From the NCBI GenBank assembly GCA_032209605.1, contig JASFXZ010000028.1:7574941-7638940 (forward strand): DNA of 64,000 nucleotides. The letters are read 5' to 3'. The translations under genes were made by a program, and so were the position numbers. The DNA comes from Mactromeris polynyma. Taxonomy: Eukaryota; Mollusca; Bivalvia; Venerida; Mactridae. Below, in pieces: positions 27,401 to 34,644 of the stretch. Within the stretch, counting starts at the first letter, position 1, and every line of letters begins with the position of its first letter. The notes below the pieces were generated by a model. That model saw only the letters and a list, made by a program, of their open reading frames with translations, had not been told where the DNA came from and made no database searches.

Positions 27401-30400
27401 TCGTAACTATGTCAGCCTCGTCATCGTCTCATCATTGAAATGAAGTATCATCATACTATGTCAGAAAGACCTTGGGAATTTAGCTTTGAATATGTGCTTA
27501 GATAATCTATTATATCATGCTTGCCAAGGCAACAAGAAATCCTCTCTGAGTTGAGAAAGTAACAAAGTCGGCCTCATCATCGCCTTGTGTAATGGAAGTT
27601 TAATAAGAAGAAGAATGGTAACAATGTATACATCACAAAAAATCAGGTTGTTACAATGCATTTGAATTCTCTCAGCAACCTAATGTTTGACTACCACCTA
27701 GTTTCTAGAGGGTCGATTCTTTAGAAATAAGATTTAATAAGAGTTTTCAGTTTACTGCCTGCAATTCCAGCAATTACTAACCTTTCTAGCACAAGTTTTC
27801 TTCCATTTTCTTTCCTGAAGGAAATCTGCAGCCAACCATTGCATTTCTTCCAACAAATAGTCCCAGTGAGCTTTCGGACGAGGTGGTTCCTGAACTTTAG
27901 GTAAACGTCTAGATGACCACAGACCATCTTTCCTCAGCTCAGCAACTCTACTCATCACCTGGGCTTCCTGGTACCATAAGTAAACAAATAACAAAGTTAA
28001 CACATTAAGGTCAATAATACACAACTTCCATCGATTAGAGCCACATTACATTTCCCCCTCACTTCAAATACCAAAAAATATTCACGGACATCCCGAATCA
28101 ATTACATAAAATATGTAACAAAAAGAGTCAAGATAAATACAGAAAGATTTAAAATGAATCATAAATAACACACAGCTAAGTATTATGAACATTTAAGTTT
28201 CCAGTAATCTAATACATGATTTAATGCAACTGGGAACATCTAAAAGTTCTCATTTAATATAAATCATAACATTAAGTCTATCTAGATTGTAGTTGAAGAA
28301 TAAAGCAACAGATAAATGTGATGAACACACAGAGAATTCTTTAATACAAAAAGATGTCACACTTTCTTTAGCAGTGCAACTTAAACAAGCAATGCACTGG
28401 GGACAGAATTTGTCATTGATAATATAGCCAACCAGTAATTGTGCTTGATAAAATCATCAAGCACAGAATGAGTCAGGTGGCAGTGAATCTGTATCTTTTA
28501 GTTATGCTTATTGTAATATACTAATCTCGCAAACCTTATAACAACTTGTAGCTATAGTACCGGTTTTAATATAAACACAATCATCACCACTCATGAGTAA
28601 TCAATGGTTCATAGTCATAAAACAAACTGACGTGTGAAATGTTCCATATGGAGAATAAAATAAACTTAACCAGAGGAAATTATAACAAACCACTCAATTT
28701 TGATACACCTACAAATTCATTGCTCAGACAAATGCCTCGGTTAACATCAACTGTCAGTTATAACTACTTTCCTAGACGACAAGAACTGCCATCTTGGGAG
28801 TTTCGTCGTAACTATGTCAGCCTCGTCATCGTCTCATCATTGAAATGAATTATAACTATGCTGGAAATAATTCCTACCTGTTTGGCTCGTTCAACAATAG
28901 CTTCCTGGGTGGAGATAGCCTTGAAAGTAGTACCATTATTGACACTGCCTGGAGAACATATACTTGGCTTCTTGTTTCCACTACCCCTGTAAGTCAAGCA
29001 GAGATAGCAACAATGTTTAGGTAGAACCAACAGTGTTACACTAACAATATCACAACTACCACCGTACAATACACAAACCTTGACAATAATTCTTGTACTA
29101 CAATGAGTTTGAAAATAACATTAACATGTGTTTAGTAAACTGATTTTTGCAAGAACGCATCACTAAATAGTATGCAATACACGACTGTTTAAAAATCTGG
29201 TTTGATATAAAGCTCGAACTTACATTACAGAGGTCGGAGTCTTGGCTTGAGCAGTAAGAGATGGCAGTCTCGAGTCTGATACTGATCTTTGTAGACTTGA
29301 TGACACTGACAATGGTGTGTTGCTTGTAGGTCGACTACCTGTAGTCAATACAAACAATGTAACAGTTCGAAAGTAATATTACAAGTGTATAAATGGACAA
29401 CTTGCTTCTTACTTATAAAAACAAGCGACGTAGTCCTAAAATAGTTGAACTTCAACAGCCAAGTTTTTACTTAAATGTGAAATCACAGAAATAAGTAATT
29501 AACCAAATCAACCAAATCTAACATTTCACAAACTGTTATATAAGAAGTCTTGTAAGTATTTTTAAGTAAATAAAGAAATGTAAAGTTCCCATATTTTCTC
29601 ACACCAGAAAGGTACATTTGCTGAAATAGCTGGGTCAGGCCATAATTAAAAAAGTATTTGTTTGCCCTTTACCGACCCTAGATTTTAGAGGGGGGTAGGT
29701 AGGTAGGAAAAATATTTTATTTTATTGTGGAAATTTTAATATGTTTTAGTCGAAATGTATTGTTCGTGCGTGGTAATTTTGGCACGTGGTACATTGGGTG
29801 GGCGGGTACAGTAAAATAATTGTAAATATTAAAAAAGATACGATTAAATGTCATGTGGTTGTCAAAAACATGGTTAGCATAAGCTTGGATCAATTCAGAA
29901 AAAATTAATGTTGGTAAAATGAAAGCAAAATTGACACCTTTATGTGTACTTATTTTTAATACTTTATATAGCCCGTCTGTTTTAGTGAGCATGAGCACGA
30001 GGCTTCAATAATTGTTGATGAAAATATTATAAGGGAAACTATGACCATTTTTGTGTCATACATTTTTCTAACTTTGGGTTTGGAAGAACAAACTGCACAC
30101 ATCGTAGTGTGACAAAATGGTGTATAGTCGGGTTTATAACCAAAAAAAAATATAAAAAAATTAAAATCCGAATTTTGCAATAAAATTATTCGAGTCGGCG
30201 GCCAAATCTCGGGTCGGTCGGTAAAGGGCAAACAAACCTAATTTTAATTTAAGCCCCAGTGCAAGTTGTCAAGCATGCTTTTTGTCCATACATTTTACTA
30301 CAATGTCAGTCTAACACTACAACACATGACATTGCCTATGGAAGGAATGAAGCCTTCACAGTAACACACTAGCCCAAAGTCCAGTGCTAGTAACTTTTTT

Positions 30401-32795
30401 TTCGGGCTTGCAACAATCTGGGGCGGTAGCCCATTATATATATATATATATTTGTATATATATTTGAGCCGATTGCTTTCTGGCTAGTGCTTTGGCTGAG
30501 CAACTTCCCAGACGGACTAGTGCTCTGAATAAGGCAAAGCATGTGCAAACCGATTTTCGTAGAAAGAAGATAAACATCACAAGGCAAAATAACTATTAAC
30601 TGAAACAACGCAAAAAGCCAACAGAGAGATGGGCAACACACCAATATCATTAAAATGTACAAGTTGAGGTATTGAAAACACAGAAAATGCACAACAGAAA
30701 CAGAAACGAAAGAAATACAACAGCAGGATGAAATAATACTGGACGAGTCAACTAGTATGGCAGTCAAGCACTACAACTGAAATATACAAAGCCACACTAG
30801 CACAACACTGGAATCTACCTAGATGTTTCGAAGACTCATGAAGAGGAGATAAAAATGCTGAATCCAGGTTGCTATCAAATGGTACATCAAACTTAATTCC
30901 AGGTAAATTTCCCAGATCTGAACCTACAGGTACAGGAAGTTCTGTCAGTATCATACAAATAAAGATACAATCTATTAAAATATCTACCGTGTAAAGCTAT
31001 CAGTTTAATCTGCACATGTAATGTCAAGAGAAATTTTGAAATGACTACTAACACGGATGCATATTTTTAAACAAGACCTGGAAAAGCCAAACATCAACAT
31101 GAATTAAAAACTTCACCAACCAATAAAAATATTGTACAAAGCTTACCATCTAGGACGGTAATGGCCGAAGCTGAAGACACAGCACTTGTTCCTTTAGTCT
31201 GCAAATGTAATATAAATTGTTATGACCACAAACTATTTAACGTCAAGCATGAAAACAATTTCTGTTCAGCAACATTTCTTAGCAAACGTCAGGTGACCTA
31301 AATAAACGCTTCCATTTTGAGCAGTCAACATTAATACTTTCATTTCGTTTGTAATTAAGCGAACATGTATCAGAGAATTCCCAGACATTTACAACTGACC
31401 ATGCATCGGAGGATGTACAAAAAACTTGCGCCATCCACACTTCAGATATATTCTATGAGCTTACTCCTATTCTTTTCAGTAACTTAATTAATCGATATCA
31501 TTCCAGCACTTGCAATACTGATCTGATCATGTCTAAAGTGTCCATTAATTGACCTTCAATATCTGTCATGGCAGAATAGTAATGAAAAGATGACAATAAA
31601 TGTGTGGGACCCTAAAAAACTATCAGGGACTCCCAAAATGGCCGAGTTAGGGGTCCTGGAAAACCTACTAGAACATTTTGAACGAAAAAACCTGATGTAT
31701 AGAGCAAATGTGAGCTCTAATTATTGCATGCAACTTGACATACCTCTTCTACTGCCTTTCCTTCTTTCAAATATATAACAGGATTTTCCTCTTCATCGTC
31801 ACTATCAAGATGGCCCGATTTCAGGAAGTGAACTAGTTGAGGGGTGGGACGTTTACGCCAAGCATAATAATCCATCATTCCACCACCATTTTGGAGAAAG
31901 AAACATTCCGTTAGATTATCAAAGTAGTTCTCCTTTAGCTCCAACATCTGTTCATGTTTTTCCTCCTAAAATAACAGATATAATCCATACATGGGTGAAA
32001 GTTGAGAAAATTCTGAAAATTTTAGTACAATATATGCACACTGCAAACCTTAATTTTCTTCAGCCAGCCATTCAGACCATTGCAAACACTGAATCGACCT
32101 CGGACAGCCACTGCCATTTGTTTTTGCTCGTCTCCTTATATACCCTGGGGGTAAAAACATTCCATCGACTTTTGTTTACATCACCTCTTATTTCGATGGC
32201 TCAACGCAACAATGTAGTAACTCCTATATAAATACATAGGAGTTACGACAGTGTTGCGGTAAGCCCTCGATTTGCTGTAGCTTGTGCATTCGTACACGAC
32301 TATCTAAATTTAGCATTTGGCACATGCACGCTTATGGAATAACTCGGGCTATTTTCCATTTCATTCAGGAACCGTCATATAGGGAGGAAACCCCTCAATT
32401 TATGCAGGTTGGAAAAATGATCCCAGGAGTAAGAAAAAATGGAATTCATGTTATCAACTATTTTATCTCCTGCTTTAGATATGAGATAGTCCAAAACCTT
32501 TTGTATGTTATTTACACTTATTATTTGTGGTCTATGTAAGCCAAGAAGTAATTAAGATCTTGATCCCTATAGATGGCTTACAACTTAAAATCAACACAAC
32601 ATAAGCACAGCATACCAAAACTAGTTTCCTAGTCTCTGCTATCTCCTCAGTGACAGCAGCAACTTCTTCCAATTTCACCCTTTTTTTCGGCGACGGTCCA
32701 GTTGAAGACAAACCAAAGGCTCCTCCATGCTGCAGAACTCTACCAACTCCCTGGCCAACAACACTCCCAGACACAGGCCTGTTAGGAGTGGCCAT
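357..32795 (-). CDS. SRCAP: SRCAP/Domino-type SWI2/SNF2 chromatin-remodelling ATPase, N-terminal 25 coding exons (3' end off window)
   Basis: Catalytic ATPase of the SRCAP/SWR1-type nuclear complex, which by family knowledge exchanges H2A for H2A.Z. Coding exons (high to low): 32795-32616, 31965-31744, 31198-31147, 30941-30819, 29338-29224, 28986-28878, 27967-27782, 25235-25095, 23876-23693, 23211-23135, 22702-22553, 15112-14989, 13789-13640, 13294-13212, 10242-10147, 9915-9738, 9279-9143, 8856-8746, 7876-7625, 5668-5532, 4184-3998, 3675-3478, 3062-2927, 2435-2319, 419-357. All have GT-AG borders and compatible phases, giving about 1,169 residues. Order: KKRVKLE NLS-like motif (~37-42), HSA (~270-435), acidic linker (~440-632), ATPase lobe 1 (~650-1000), Ser/Thr/Pro/Gln-rich linker. 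Motifs match SRCAP rather than EP400: DEMGLGKT (EP400 has DEAGLGKT), [30 protein letters not shown]. Human SRCAP is about 3,200 residues, so the helicase-C lobe should follow off the left edge. Exon borders are read by eye. Confidence 0.93.
510..1195. repeat. Intronic tandem repeat, 140-bp period, with GTCCGCCCGTCAC core
   Basis: The segment beginning CAGATAAGTGACTGTCAACA starts near 531, 671 and 811 (140-bp steps), with a further copy near 1131. Each contains TTATGTCCGCCCGTCACATG. Confidence 0.88.
1255..1490. repeat. Dispersed repeat, ATTATGCCCA/AATACGTCCCG family
   Basis: Shares AAAGGG.GACAACTCC, GGTTATCGAACTTG, ATATTATGCCCA and AATACGTCCCG with copies at about 12655-12860, 15540-15810 (broken) and 21150-21360. 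Lies in a SRCAP intron. Family unnamed here; possibly a mollusc-wide SINE-like element. Confidence 0.7.
1712..2050. repeat. Intronic duplicated block, copy A
   Basis: About 330 bp repeated nearly base for base at 5040-5365 (shared ATGACATACAGATAGCAAAA and TTGAAAGGGTAGGTGATATT). Copies lie in different introns of SRCAP. Confidence 0.8.
2319..2435 (-). CDS. SRCAP: SRCAP coding exon 24, insertion linker
   Basis: 117 nt, phase 1 in and out. Gln/Thr-rich ([20 protein letters not shown]...), typical of the SRCAP insertion. Donor GTAACT, acceptor GACAG. Confidence 0.8.
2927..3062 (-). CDS. SRCAP: SRCAP coding exon 23, insertion linker
   Basis: 136 nt, in phase 0, out phase 1. Ser/Pro-rich ([20 protein letters not shown]...). 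In vertebrate SRCAP the two helicase lobes are separated by a very long Pro/Ser/Thr/Gln-rich insertion; this looks like its beginning. Confidence 0.8.
3182..3400 (+). other. Antisense ORF of unknown meaning inside a SRCAP intron
   Basis: A 72-residue plus-strand frame fills most of the intron between coding exons 23 and 22. Its product is hydrophilic and helix-like ([20 protein letters not shown]). No family recognised, no splice signals or promoter seen. Chance or a relic of a mobile element is likeliest. Confidence 0.2.
3478..3675 (-). CDS. SRCAP: SRCAP coding exon 22
   Basis: 66 codons, phase 0. [20 protein letters not shown], then [16 protein letters not shown], collinear with the segment after the ATPase N-lobe in SRCAP, at the start of the long insertion. 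Confidence 0.9.
3998..4184 (-). CDS. SRCAP: SRCAP coding exon 21
   Basis: 187 nt, in phase 2, out phase 0. [20 protein letters not shown] followed by [13 protein letters not shown], diagnostic for SRCAP rather than EP400 (which has CNHP with different flanks). Confidence 0.95.
4570..4745. repeat. Dispersed repeat copy (GGGGTCCAG / AAGCATCCAAGATG family)
   Basis: Shares AAAATCAGCTGAAAATT, AAGGGGTCCAG, AAGCATCCAAGATG and TCTCAAAAACGGCCC with 34735-34920. The intron from 4185 to 5531 otherwise holds only the duplicated block at 5040. Confidence 0.65.
5040..5365. repeat. Intronic duplicated block, copy B
   Basis: Partner of 1712-2050, same orientation, high identity by eye. Confidence 0.8.
5532..5668 (-). 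CDS. SRCAP: SRCAP coding exon 20, ATPase lobe 1 end
   Basis: 137 nt, in phase 0, out phase 2. [20 protein letters not shown], then [20 protein letters not shown], the conserved protrusion helices of SWR1/INO80-class ATPases. Confidence 0.95.
5690..6345. repeat. Two-copy tandem duplication, 320-bp period, in a SRCAP intron
   Basis: ATATCGGCATC.GCAGTACAG occurs at 5717 and 6037, and flanks remain alike for about 300 bp (ACAGCTAGGCTATCGTTTCT in both). The rest of the intron to 7624 shows no gene; a 7300-7400 stretch resembles 5380-5500. Confidence 0.82.
7625..7876 (-). CDS. SRCAP: SRCAP coding exon 19, ATPase motifs II-III
   Basis: 84 codons, phase 0. Starts [12 protein letters not shown] (end of DEAQ), then [18 protein letters not shown] (motif III) and [20 protein letters not shown]. 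Confidence 0.96.
8033..8560. repeat. Second array of the GTCCGCCCGTCAC repeat
   Basis: Copies of AGATAAGTGACTGTCAACAT start near 8033, 8349 and 8489. The last two are 140 bp apart, as at 531-811. Lies in the intron between the halves of the DEAQ box. Confidence 0.85.
8746..8856 (-). CDS. SRCAP: SRCAP coding exon 18, ATPase motif II first half
   Basis: 37 codons, phase 0. [20 protein letters not shown], then KYLILDE. The exon ends exactly after Asp-Glu of the DEAQ box; Ala-Gln is on the next exon. Confidence 0.95.
9143..9279 (-). CDS. SRCAP: SRCAP coding exon 17, ATPase motif Ia
   Basis: 137 nt, in phase 1, out phase 0. [20 protein letters not shown], then [16 protein letters not shown], nearly identical to human SRCAP. 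Confidence 0.96.
9738..9915 (-). CDS. SRCAP: SRCAP coding exon 16, ATPase motifs Q and I
   Basis: 178 nt, in phase 0, out phase 1. Contains [20 protein letters not shown] and the Walker A block [20 protein letters not shown]. All key residues of motif I are present. Confidence 0.97.
10147..10242 (-). CDS. SRCAP: SRCAP coding exon 15
   Basis: 32 codons, phase 0. Ends [14 protein letters not shown], matching the [10 protein letters not shown] segment just before ATPase lobe 1. Donor GTATGT, acceptor ATTTCAG. Confidence 0.92.
10320..11325. repeat. Intronic tandem array, 4 copies of 252 bp
   Basis: CACAATGTATATGCTGAGCA begins at 10320, 10572, 10824 and 11076, exactly 252 bp apart. Units end in TTATGTC.GCCCGTCA-like sequence. 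Short ORFs across it are by-products of the period being divisible by three. Confidence 0.93.
11660..12600. repeat. Intronic tandem array, 4 copies of 259 bp in (AB)2 order
   Basis: CAATGGTTGTAAACTGGGGC begins at 11670, 11929, 12188 and 12447. Copies 1 and 3 carry GATGTTGCCAAAG, copies 2 and 4 GATGTTGTGAATG, so the last duplication copied a 518-bp dimer. A diverged fifth copy lies near 12950-13135. Confidence 0.92.
13212..13294 (-). CDS. SRCAP: SRCAP coding exon 14, acidic linker
   Basis: 83 nt, in phase 1, out phase 0 ([20 protein letters not shown]...KEKK). Donor GTATGT, acceptor GTTTCAG. Confidence 0.82.
13640..13789 (-). CDS. SRCAP: SRCAP coding exon 13, acidic linker
   Basis: 150 nt, phase 1 in and out. 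Begins [16 protein letters not shown], comparable to the SMEELLQQYAGAY motif of SRCAP, then runs of Asp and Glu ([17 protein letters not shown]). Confidence 0.9.
13915..14650. repeat. Intronic tandem array, 3 copies of about 240 bp
   Basis: GTTCACTAGTTTATTTTTTA starts near 13927, 14166 and 14406. Each unit includes ACCCAGGATTCTCC, AAGCTACAAGAGTTT and ATTATCCTGTACAGACAACA, shared with the modules at 15271-21020 and the array at 24395-24995. Confidence 0.9.
14989..15112 (-). CDS. SRCAP: SRCAP coding exon 12, acidic linker
   Basis: 124 nt, in phase 0, out phase 1. Acidic ([20 protein letters not shown]...) and aligned with the DEDDEEFTANEEEAEDEEDTI region of SRCAP. It follows a 7.4-kb repeat-filled intron. 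Confidence 0.88.
15113..22400. repeat. Large SRCAP intron built of about 1-kb direct repeat modules
   Basis: Module landmarks recur in order: CTTGTAACCCAGGATTCTC (15271, 16475, 17494, ~20140, 20898), then CTTAGGCAACCACTC with GGCTATACATAGACA (about 16030, 17050, 17840, 20470, 21625, 22270), then GCACCCATGTTGGAAGG, then GTCAGTATTCAATGAAGTAT. One module is split by the TIR element at 18198-20047. A run of about 17 C lies near 20,251. No exon is seen. Confidence 0.87.
18198..20047. mobile_element. 1.85-kb non-autonomous TIR DNA element with target-site duplication
   Basis: Begins TAGCAACCCCAG and ends CTGGGGTTGCTA (perfect 12-bp TIR), flanked by TTCAATG on both sides (18191-18197 and 20048-20054). 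Sister modules carry the uninterrupted site AGTATTCAATGAAGTATTG. No ORF of 60 residues inside. A GC-richer internal segment (~19,200-19,860) includes ATGGCGGCGC. TSD is 7 bp, or 8 if the last A is shared; hAT-like is a guess. Confidence 0.87.
22553..22702 (-). CDS. SRCAP: SRCAP coding exon 11
   Basis: 50 codons, phase 0. Contains [19 protein letters not shown], matching the ELPLEELL motif repeated in SRCAP acidic linkers, possibly a histone-dimer contact region as in Swr1 (inference). Confidence 0.9.
22865..23050. repeat. Dispersed TTGACCC/GGAACCCC repeat
   Basis: Shares GACCCAGGAG.TGACCC, TTTTGACCC.TAGGATTCTGGCTGAA and TGGAACCCCTG with 25290-25480, 46848-47037 and 61625-61775, and in reverse at 45150-45340. 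Ends look like inverted AGGGGTTCCA / TGGAACCCCT, suggesting an old MITE. Confidence 0.68.
23135..23211 (-). CDS. SRCAP: SRCAP coding exon 10, acidic linker
   Basis: 77 nt, in phase 1, out phase 0 ([20 protein letters not shown]...). The DDEETIE core is shared with human SRCAP. Confidence 0.88.
23325..23534 (-). repeat. tRNA-derived SINE, 5'-truncated copy
   Basis: Minus-strand copy of the SINE at 41-312. It keeps the tail and body but only the 3' edge of the tRNA head (CCCGGTCGCGGCAGG). Confidence 0.85.
23693..23876 (-). CDS. SRCAP: SRCAP coding exon 9
   Basis: 184 nt, in phase 0, out phase 1. Begins [20 protein letters not shown] and continues [19 protein letters not shown], collinear with the post-HSA helix of human SRCAP. 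Confidence 0.93.
24370..24995. repeat. Tandem array, 240-bp family (second site)
   Basis: Three units with ACCCAGGATTCTCCCAGCAT (about 24412, 24636, 24877), same family as 13915-14650. Lies between coding exons 9 and 8. Confidence 0.87.
25095..25235 (-). CDS. SRCAP: SRCAP coding exon 8, HSA second half
   Basis: 47 codons, phase 0. Carries [20 protein letters not shown], matching the KLRRIAS...FWSNIEKV block that closes the HSA domain in SRCAP. Confidence 0.93.
25478..28855. repeat. Composite repeats around SRCAP exon 7 (CTCAGACAAATGCCTCGG family)
   Basis: CATTGCTCAGACAAATGCCT, then AACTACTTTC, then TCAGCCTCGTCATCGTCTCA recurs near 25480, 25825, 26550, 27310 and 28715. Longer partners (TTTTTCCAATGTCAACATTT, GCAATGCACTGGGGACAGAA) make composite units of roughly 750 bp. 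Exon 7 (27782-27967) sits between copies untouched. Confidence 0.8.
27782..27967 (-). CDS. SRCAP: SRCAP coding exon 7, HSA domain core
   Basis: 62 codons, phase 0. It holds the hallmark HSA segments [31 protein letters not shown] and [17 protein letters not shown]. By family knowledge HSA binds actin and actin-related proteins in the remodelling complex. Confidence 0.95.
28878..28986 (-). CDS. SRCAP: SRCAP coding exon 6, start of HSA region
   Basis: 109 nt, in phase 2, out phase 0. It ends [10 protein letters not shown], which aligns with the helix leading into the HSA domain of SRCAP. Donor GTAGGA, acceptor TTACAG. Confidence 0.85.
29224..29338 (-). CDS. SRCAP: SRCAP coding exon 5
   Basis: 115 nt, in phase 1, out phase 2. 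Ser/Thr-rich linker ([20 protein letters not shown]). Donor GTAAGT, acceptor CTACAG. Confidence 0.78.
29639..30254. mobile_element. TIR DNA element, about 0.6 kb, in a SRCAP intron
   Basis: TTTGTTTGCCCTTTACCGAC at 29657 is matched inverted at 30236, with weaker TIR outward (GGCC.TAATTAAA / TTTAATTTAAGCC). Interior carries GGTAGGTAGGTAGG on the left and GGTCGGTCGG on the right, as in the element at 50005. An AT dinucleotide run follows at about 30435-30470; nothing else recognised to exon 4. Confidence 0.78.
30819..30941 (-). CDS. SRCAP: SRCAP coding exon 4
   Basis: 123 nt, phase 1 in and out, beginning [14 protein letters not shown] and ending LHESSKHL. No known domain; part of the disordered N-terminal region. 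Confidence 0.78.
31147..31198 (-). CDS. SRCAP: SRCAP coding exon 3
   Basis: 52-nt exon ([17 protein letters not shown] plus one base), in phase 0, out phase 1. Donor GTAAGC, acceptor TTTGCAG. Low-complexity Ser/Ala linker. It is needed to keep frame between exons 2 and 4. Confidence 0.75.
31744..31965 (-). CDS. SRCAP: SRCAP coding exon 2
   Basis: 74 codons, phase 0 at both ends. It includes a helical stretch ending [19 protein letters not shown], followed by the acidic DSDDEEE. It looks like a conserved N-terminal block of invertebrate Domino-type proteins. I cannot place an equivalent confidently in human SRCAP. Confidence 0.85.
32193..32270. repeat. Palindromic hairpin element, copy 1
   Basis: Near-perfect inverted repeat of about 35 bp per arm around TATATAAATA, beginning TCGATGGCTCAACGCAACA and ending in the reverse complement of a TCGAGGGC arm. 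Same family as 38886-38965 and 40594-40672. Confidence 0.85.
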
Positions 32796-32805
32796 TAGTA
32801 GAGAT
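32616..32805 (-). CDS. SRCAP: SRCAP coding exon 1 (start codon 32793-32795)
   Basis: Codes for residues 1-60, beginning [10 protein letters not shown]. The acceptor is at 32806-32807 and the donor GTATGC follows CTAGTTTTG. Ten untranslated bases precede the ATG. If spliced to the exon at 34557-34644, an in-frame TGA forms at the junction, which supports this Met as the start. It contains [10 protein letters not shown], which resembles the c-Myc-type nuclear localisation signal. Confidence 0.85.
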
Positions 32806-33002
32806 CTAAAAGCAAACAAACATTCTGCATCATCAACATAATACAAGTTATCAATGCCACACAGCATAATGTTTTAATCAAGATGTTACAGAAACTATTA
32901 AGAACACCTGTACTATAATACACCAGGAGATATCATTTGCTTACAAATCAATTTAACACGACTAGATTTTACCCAATGAGATTTTGAACTATCGTAACAA
33001 AC

Positions 33003-34254
33003 TAGTGTTATTTCTAGAATTTGAAAAGGGCAGGGTGCTGGCAAAAAAAGGGCACTTTGGTCGTTGCAAATTCGTTCCAAAGGGACAAAATCATAGTTAA
33101 CTTGAAATGTGAATGTTCCACATATTTGAGTAAATGTTATTACTATATTGTGTGTATATGATGTGTGTCGAACTGTCGATGACTCCCTATATTCACAAAC
33201 TATGAGCAGAATAATATCATTTGCTATTGTGACAAAGGCTGGAAGTGGGGGCTAATTCTAAATTAATTGCATGGACATTAGCAGCACCATACATGTACAT
33301 AAAAGTTAAAAAATCTTAAATTCTCCATTCATAAATAACATATTAAAAAATATATAAATTATATTCCCTAGACCAACACTTTACACTAAATATTGATGTC
33401 ACAAATTAATTCAGTAAACTTTCATAGTACCAAACGGTACGAACGTTCTGGGGACGAACACAAAGTGACAAATATTACATGGCTTTGCTTCAAACTTGAA
33501 AATAGAAGAAACATATGATTTTGTTAAGTTAAGGCATATGTACACAATTGACATTGATAGTCAAAAGCTGTCAGCAACTGTCGTGTGGATTTACCATCGA
33601 AATTCTCACGAAAACGAAATGGCACATGACGGAGCGGCCGCCATCTTGAATTTTTGTTTACATGTGAGAGGAAATGAAAGTGGTCTAATATTGTATACAT
33701 TCCGGGTGATTTCGTACAAAAATGGACCAGAATGTTTTAGAATACTGATATGCTTATAAATACACCAAAGAATCCAGCGAGCTCGTCTCAGAAAAGTAAA
33801 AAAGCCGTCAACTAAAATTTTCAATTTCTCGTCAAAATCCCTCGTCTTCTGCAGTTATTAAATTTTTTCTAATTAGCAAATAGTTATTGTTTAATTCGTT
33901 CCGCATTACCATTGTCGATTAAATCAAACAAGGCAATCGCTTAAAAAGTGCTATGTTTTTACAAACTCGCTAATCATTCACGCGTGTTAACATGTACAAC
34001 GGTTTAACCCGGCCTCTATCAGTTAATCGTACGGACCGCACGCGTAACGGGAACCAGCCAGTTATATGCAGTGTAGGCGATTGTCGGTGTGTTGTAAACA
34101 AAGGCACATGCTGTGACGCTCGGGGGCATTTTACAGGATGTAGATTACACAGTTGACAGATTATTGCAAATGGGGCATTAGGGACGCTAATTAGGGCAGC
34201 GGGGCGGGGCCAAAAAGGGGCAGGGCGCGGCGCCCCGCTATAGAAATAACACTA
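33003..34254. mobile_element. 1.25-kb TIR DNA element between SRCAP exon 1 and 5' exon
   Basis: TAGTGTTATTTCTA at 33003 and its inverse TAGAAATAACACTA ending 34254, with CAAAC on both sides. Internal ORFs are short and unrecognised. A GGCGCCCCGC-rich right end and GCGGCCGCCATCTTG near 33,636 stand out. Non-autonomous; superfamily unclear, hAT-like ends. Confidence 0.75.
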
Positions 34255-34264
34255 CAAACAGATA

Positions 34265-34480
34265 AAATGAAAAATCAGAACCAATTTCGGAGTTGAAAAG
34301 GGCCACAACTCCTTCAAATTTTGGTGGATTTTAACCGAAATTGAACTTGGCCTGGATTTATTATCCTACATGTGCCCGATACGAGTTGAATCAATCCCAT
34401 TCTGAACAGAAACAGACGGGGTAACACACAGGACAACCCTTCATTTGAAGAATTGATTTTCACAGAACAGGGGACATAAT
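34265..34480. repeat. Diverged dispersed repeat (AAATT.TGGTGGATT family)
   Basis: Resembles 54945-55205: ACTCCTTCAAATTTTGGTGG, TATTATCCTA and GAGTTGAATC motifs in the same order. Old copy. Confidence 0.45.
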
Positions 34481-34556
34481 AAAAATGTACCAATGATATC
34501 ATACAAGTGATTTTAAAATATACAGTACACCACAACACAAATGTGGCAATACTTAC

Positions 34557-34644
34557 CACAGCGGCGGAAATTATCCAAATGATTGCTTGATACTCTCACA
34601 TAAGCAAGCAAGCACAAATAATTATCCTCGAACATTTGTGCAAT
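34557..34644 (-). other. SRCAP: Probable 5' (non-coding) exon of SRCAP with an upstream ORF
   Basis: An 88-nt block with a good acceptor (TTTATTTCAG) and consensus donor (GTAAGT) lies upstream of coding exon 1. Joined to it, the ATG at 34634-34636 reads MFEDNYLCLLAYVRVSSNHL and a further 11 residues, stopping at a TAA that overlaps the SRCAP ATG (TAATG). It is either 5' UTR with an upstream ORF or an alternative exon. RNA data are needed to choose. Confidence 0.55.
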
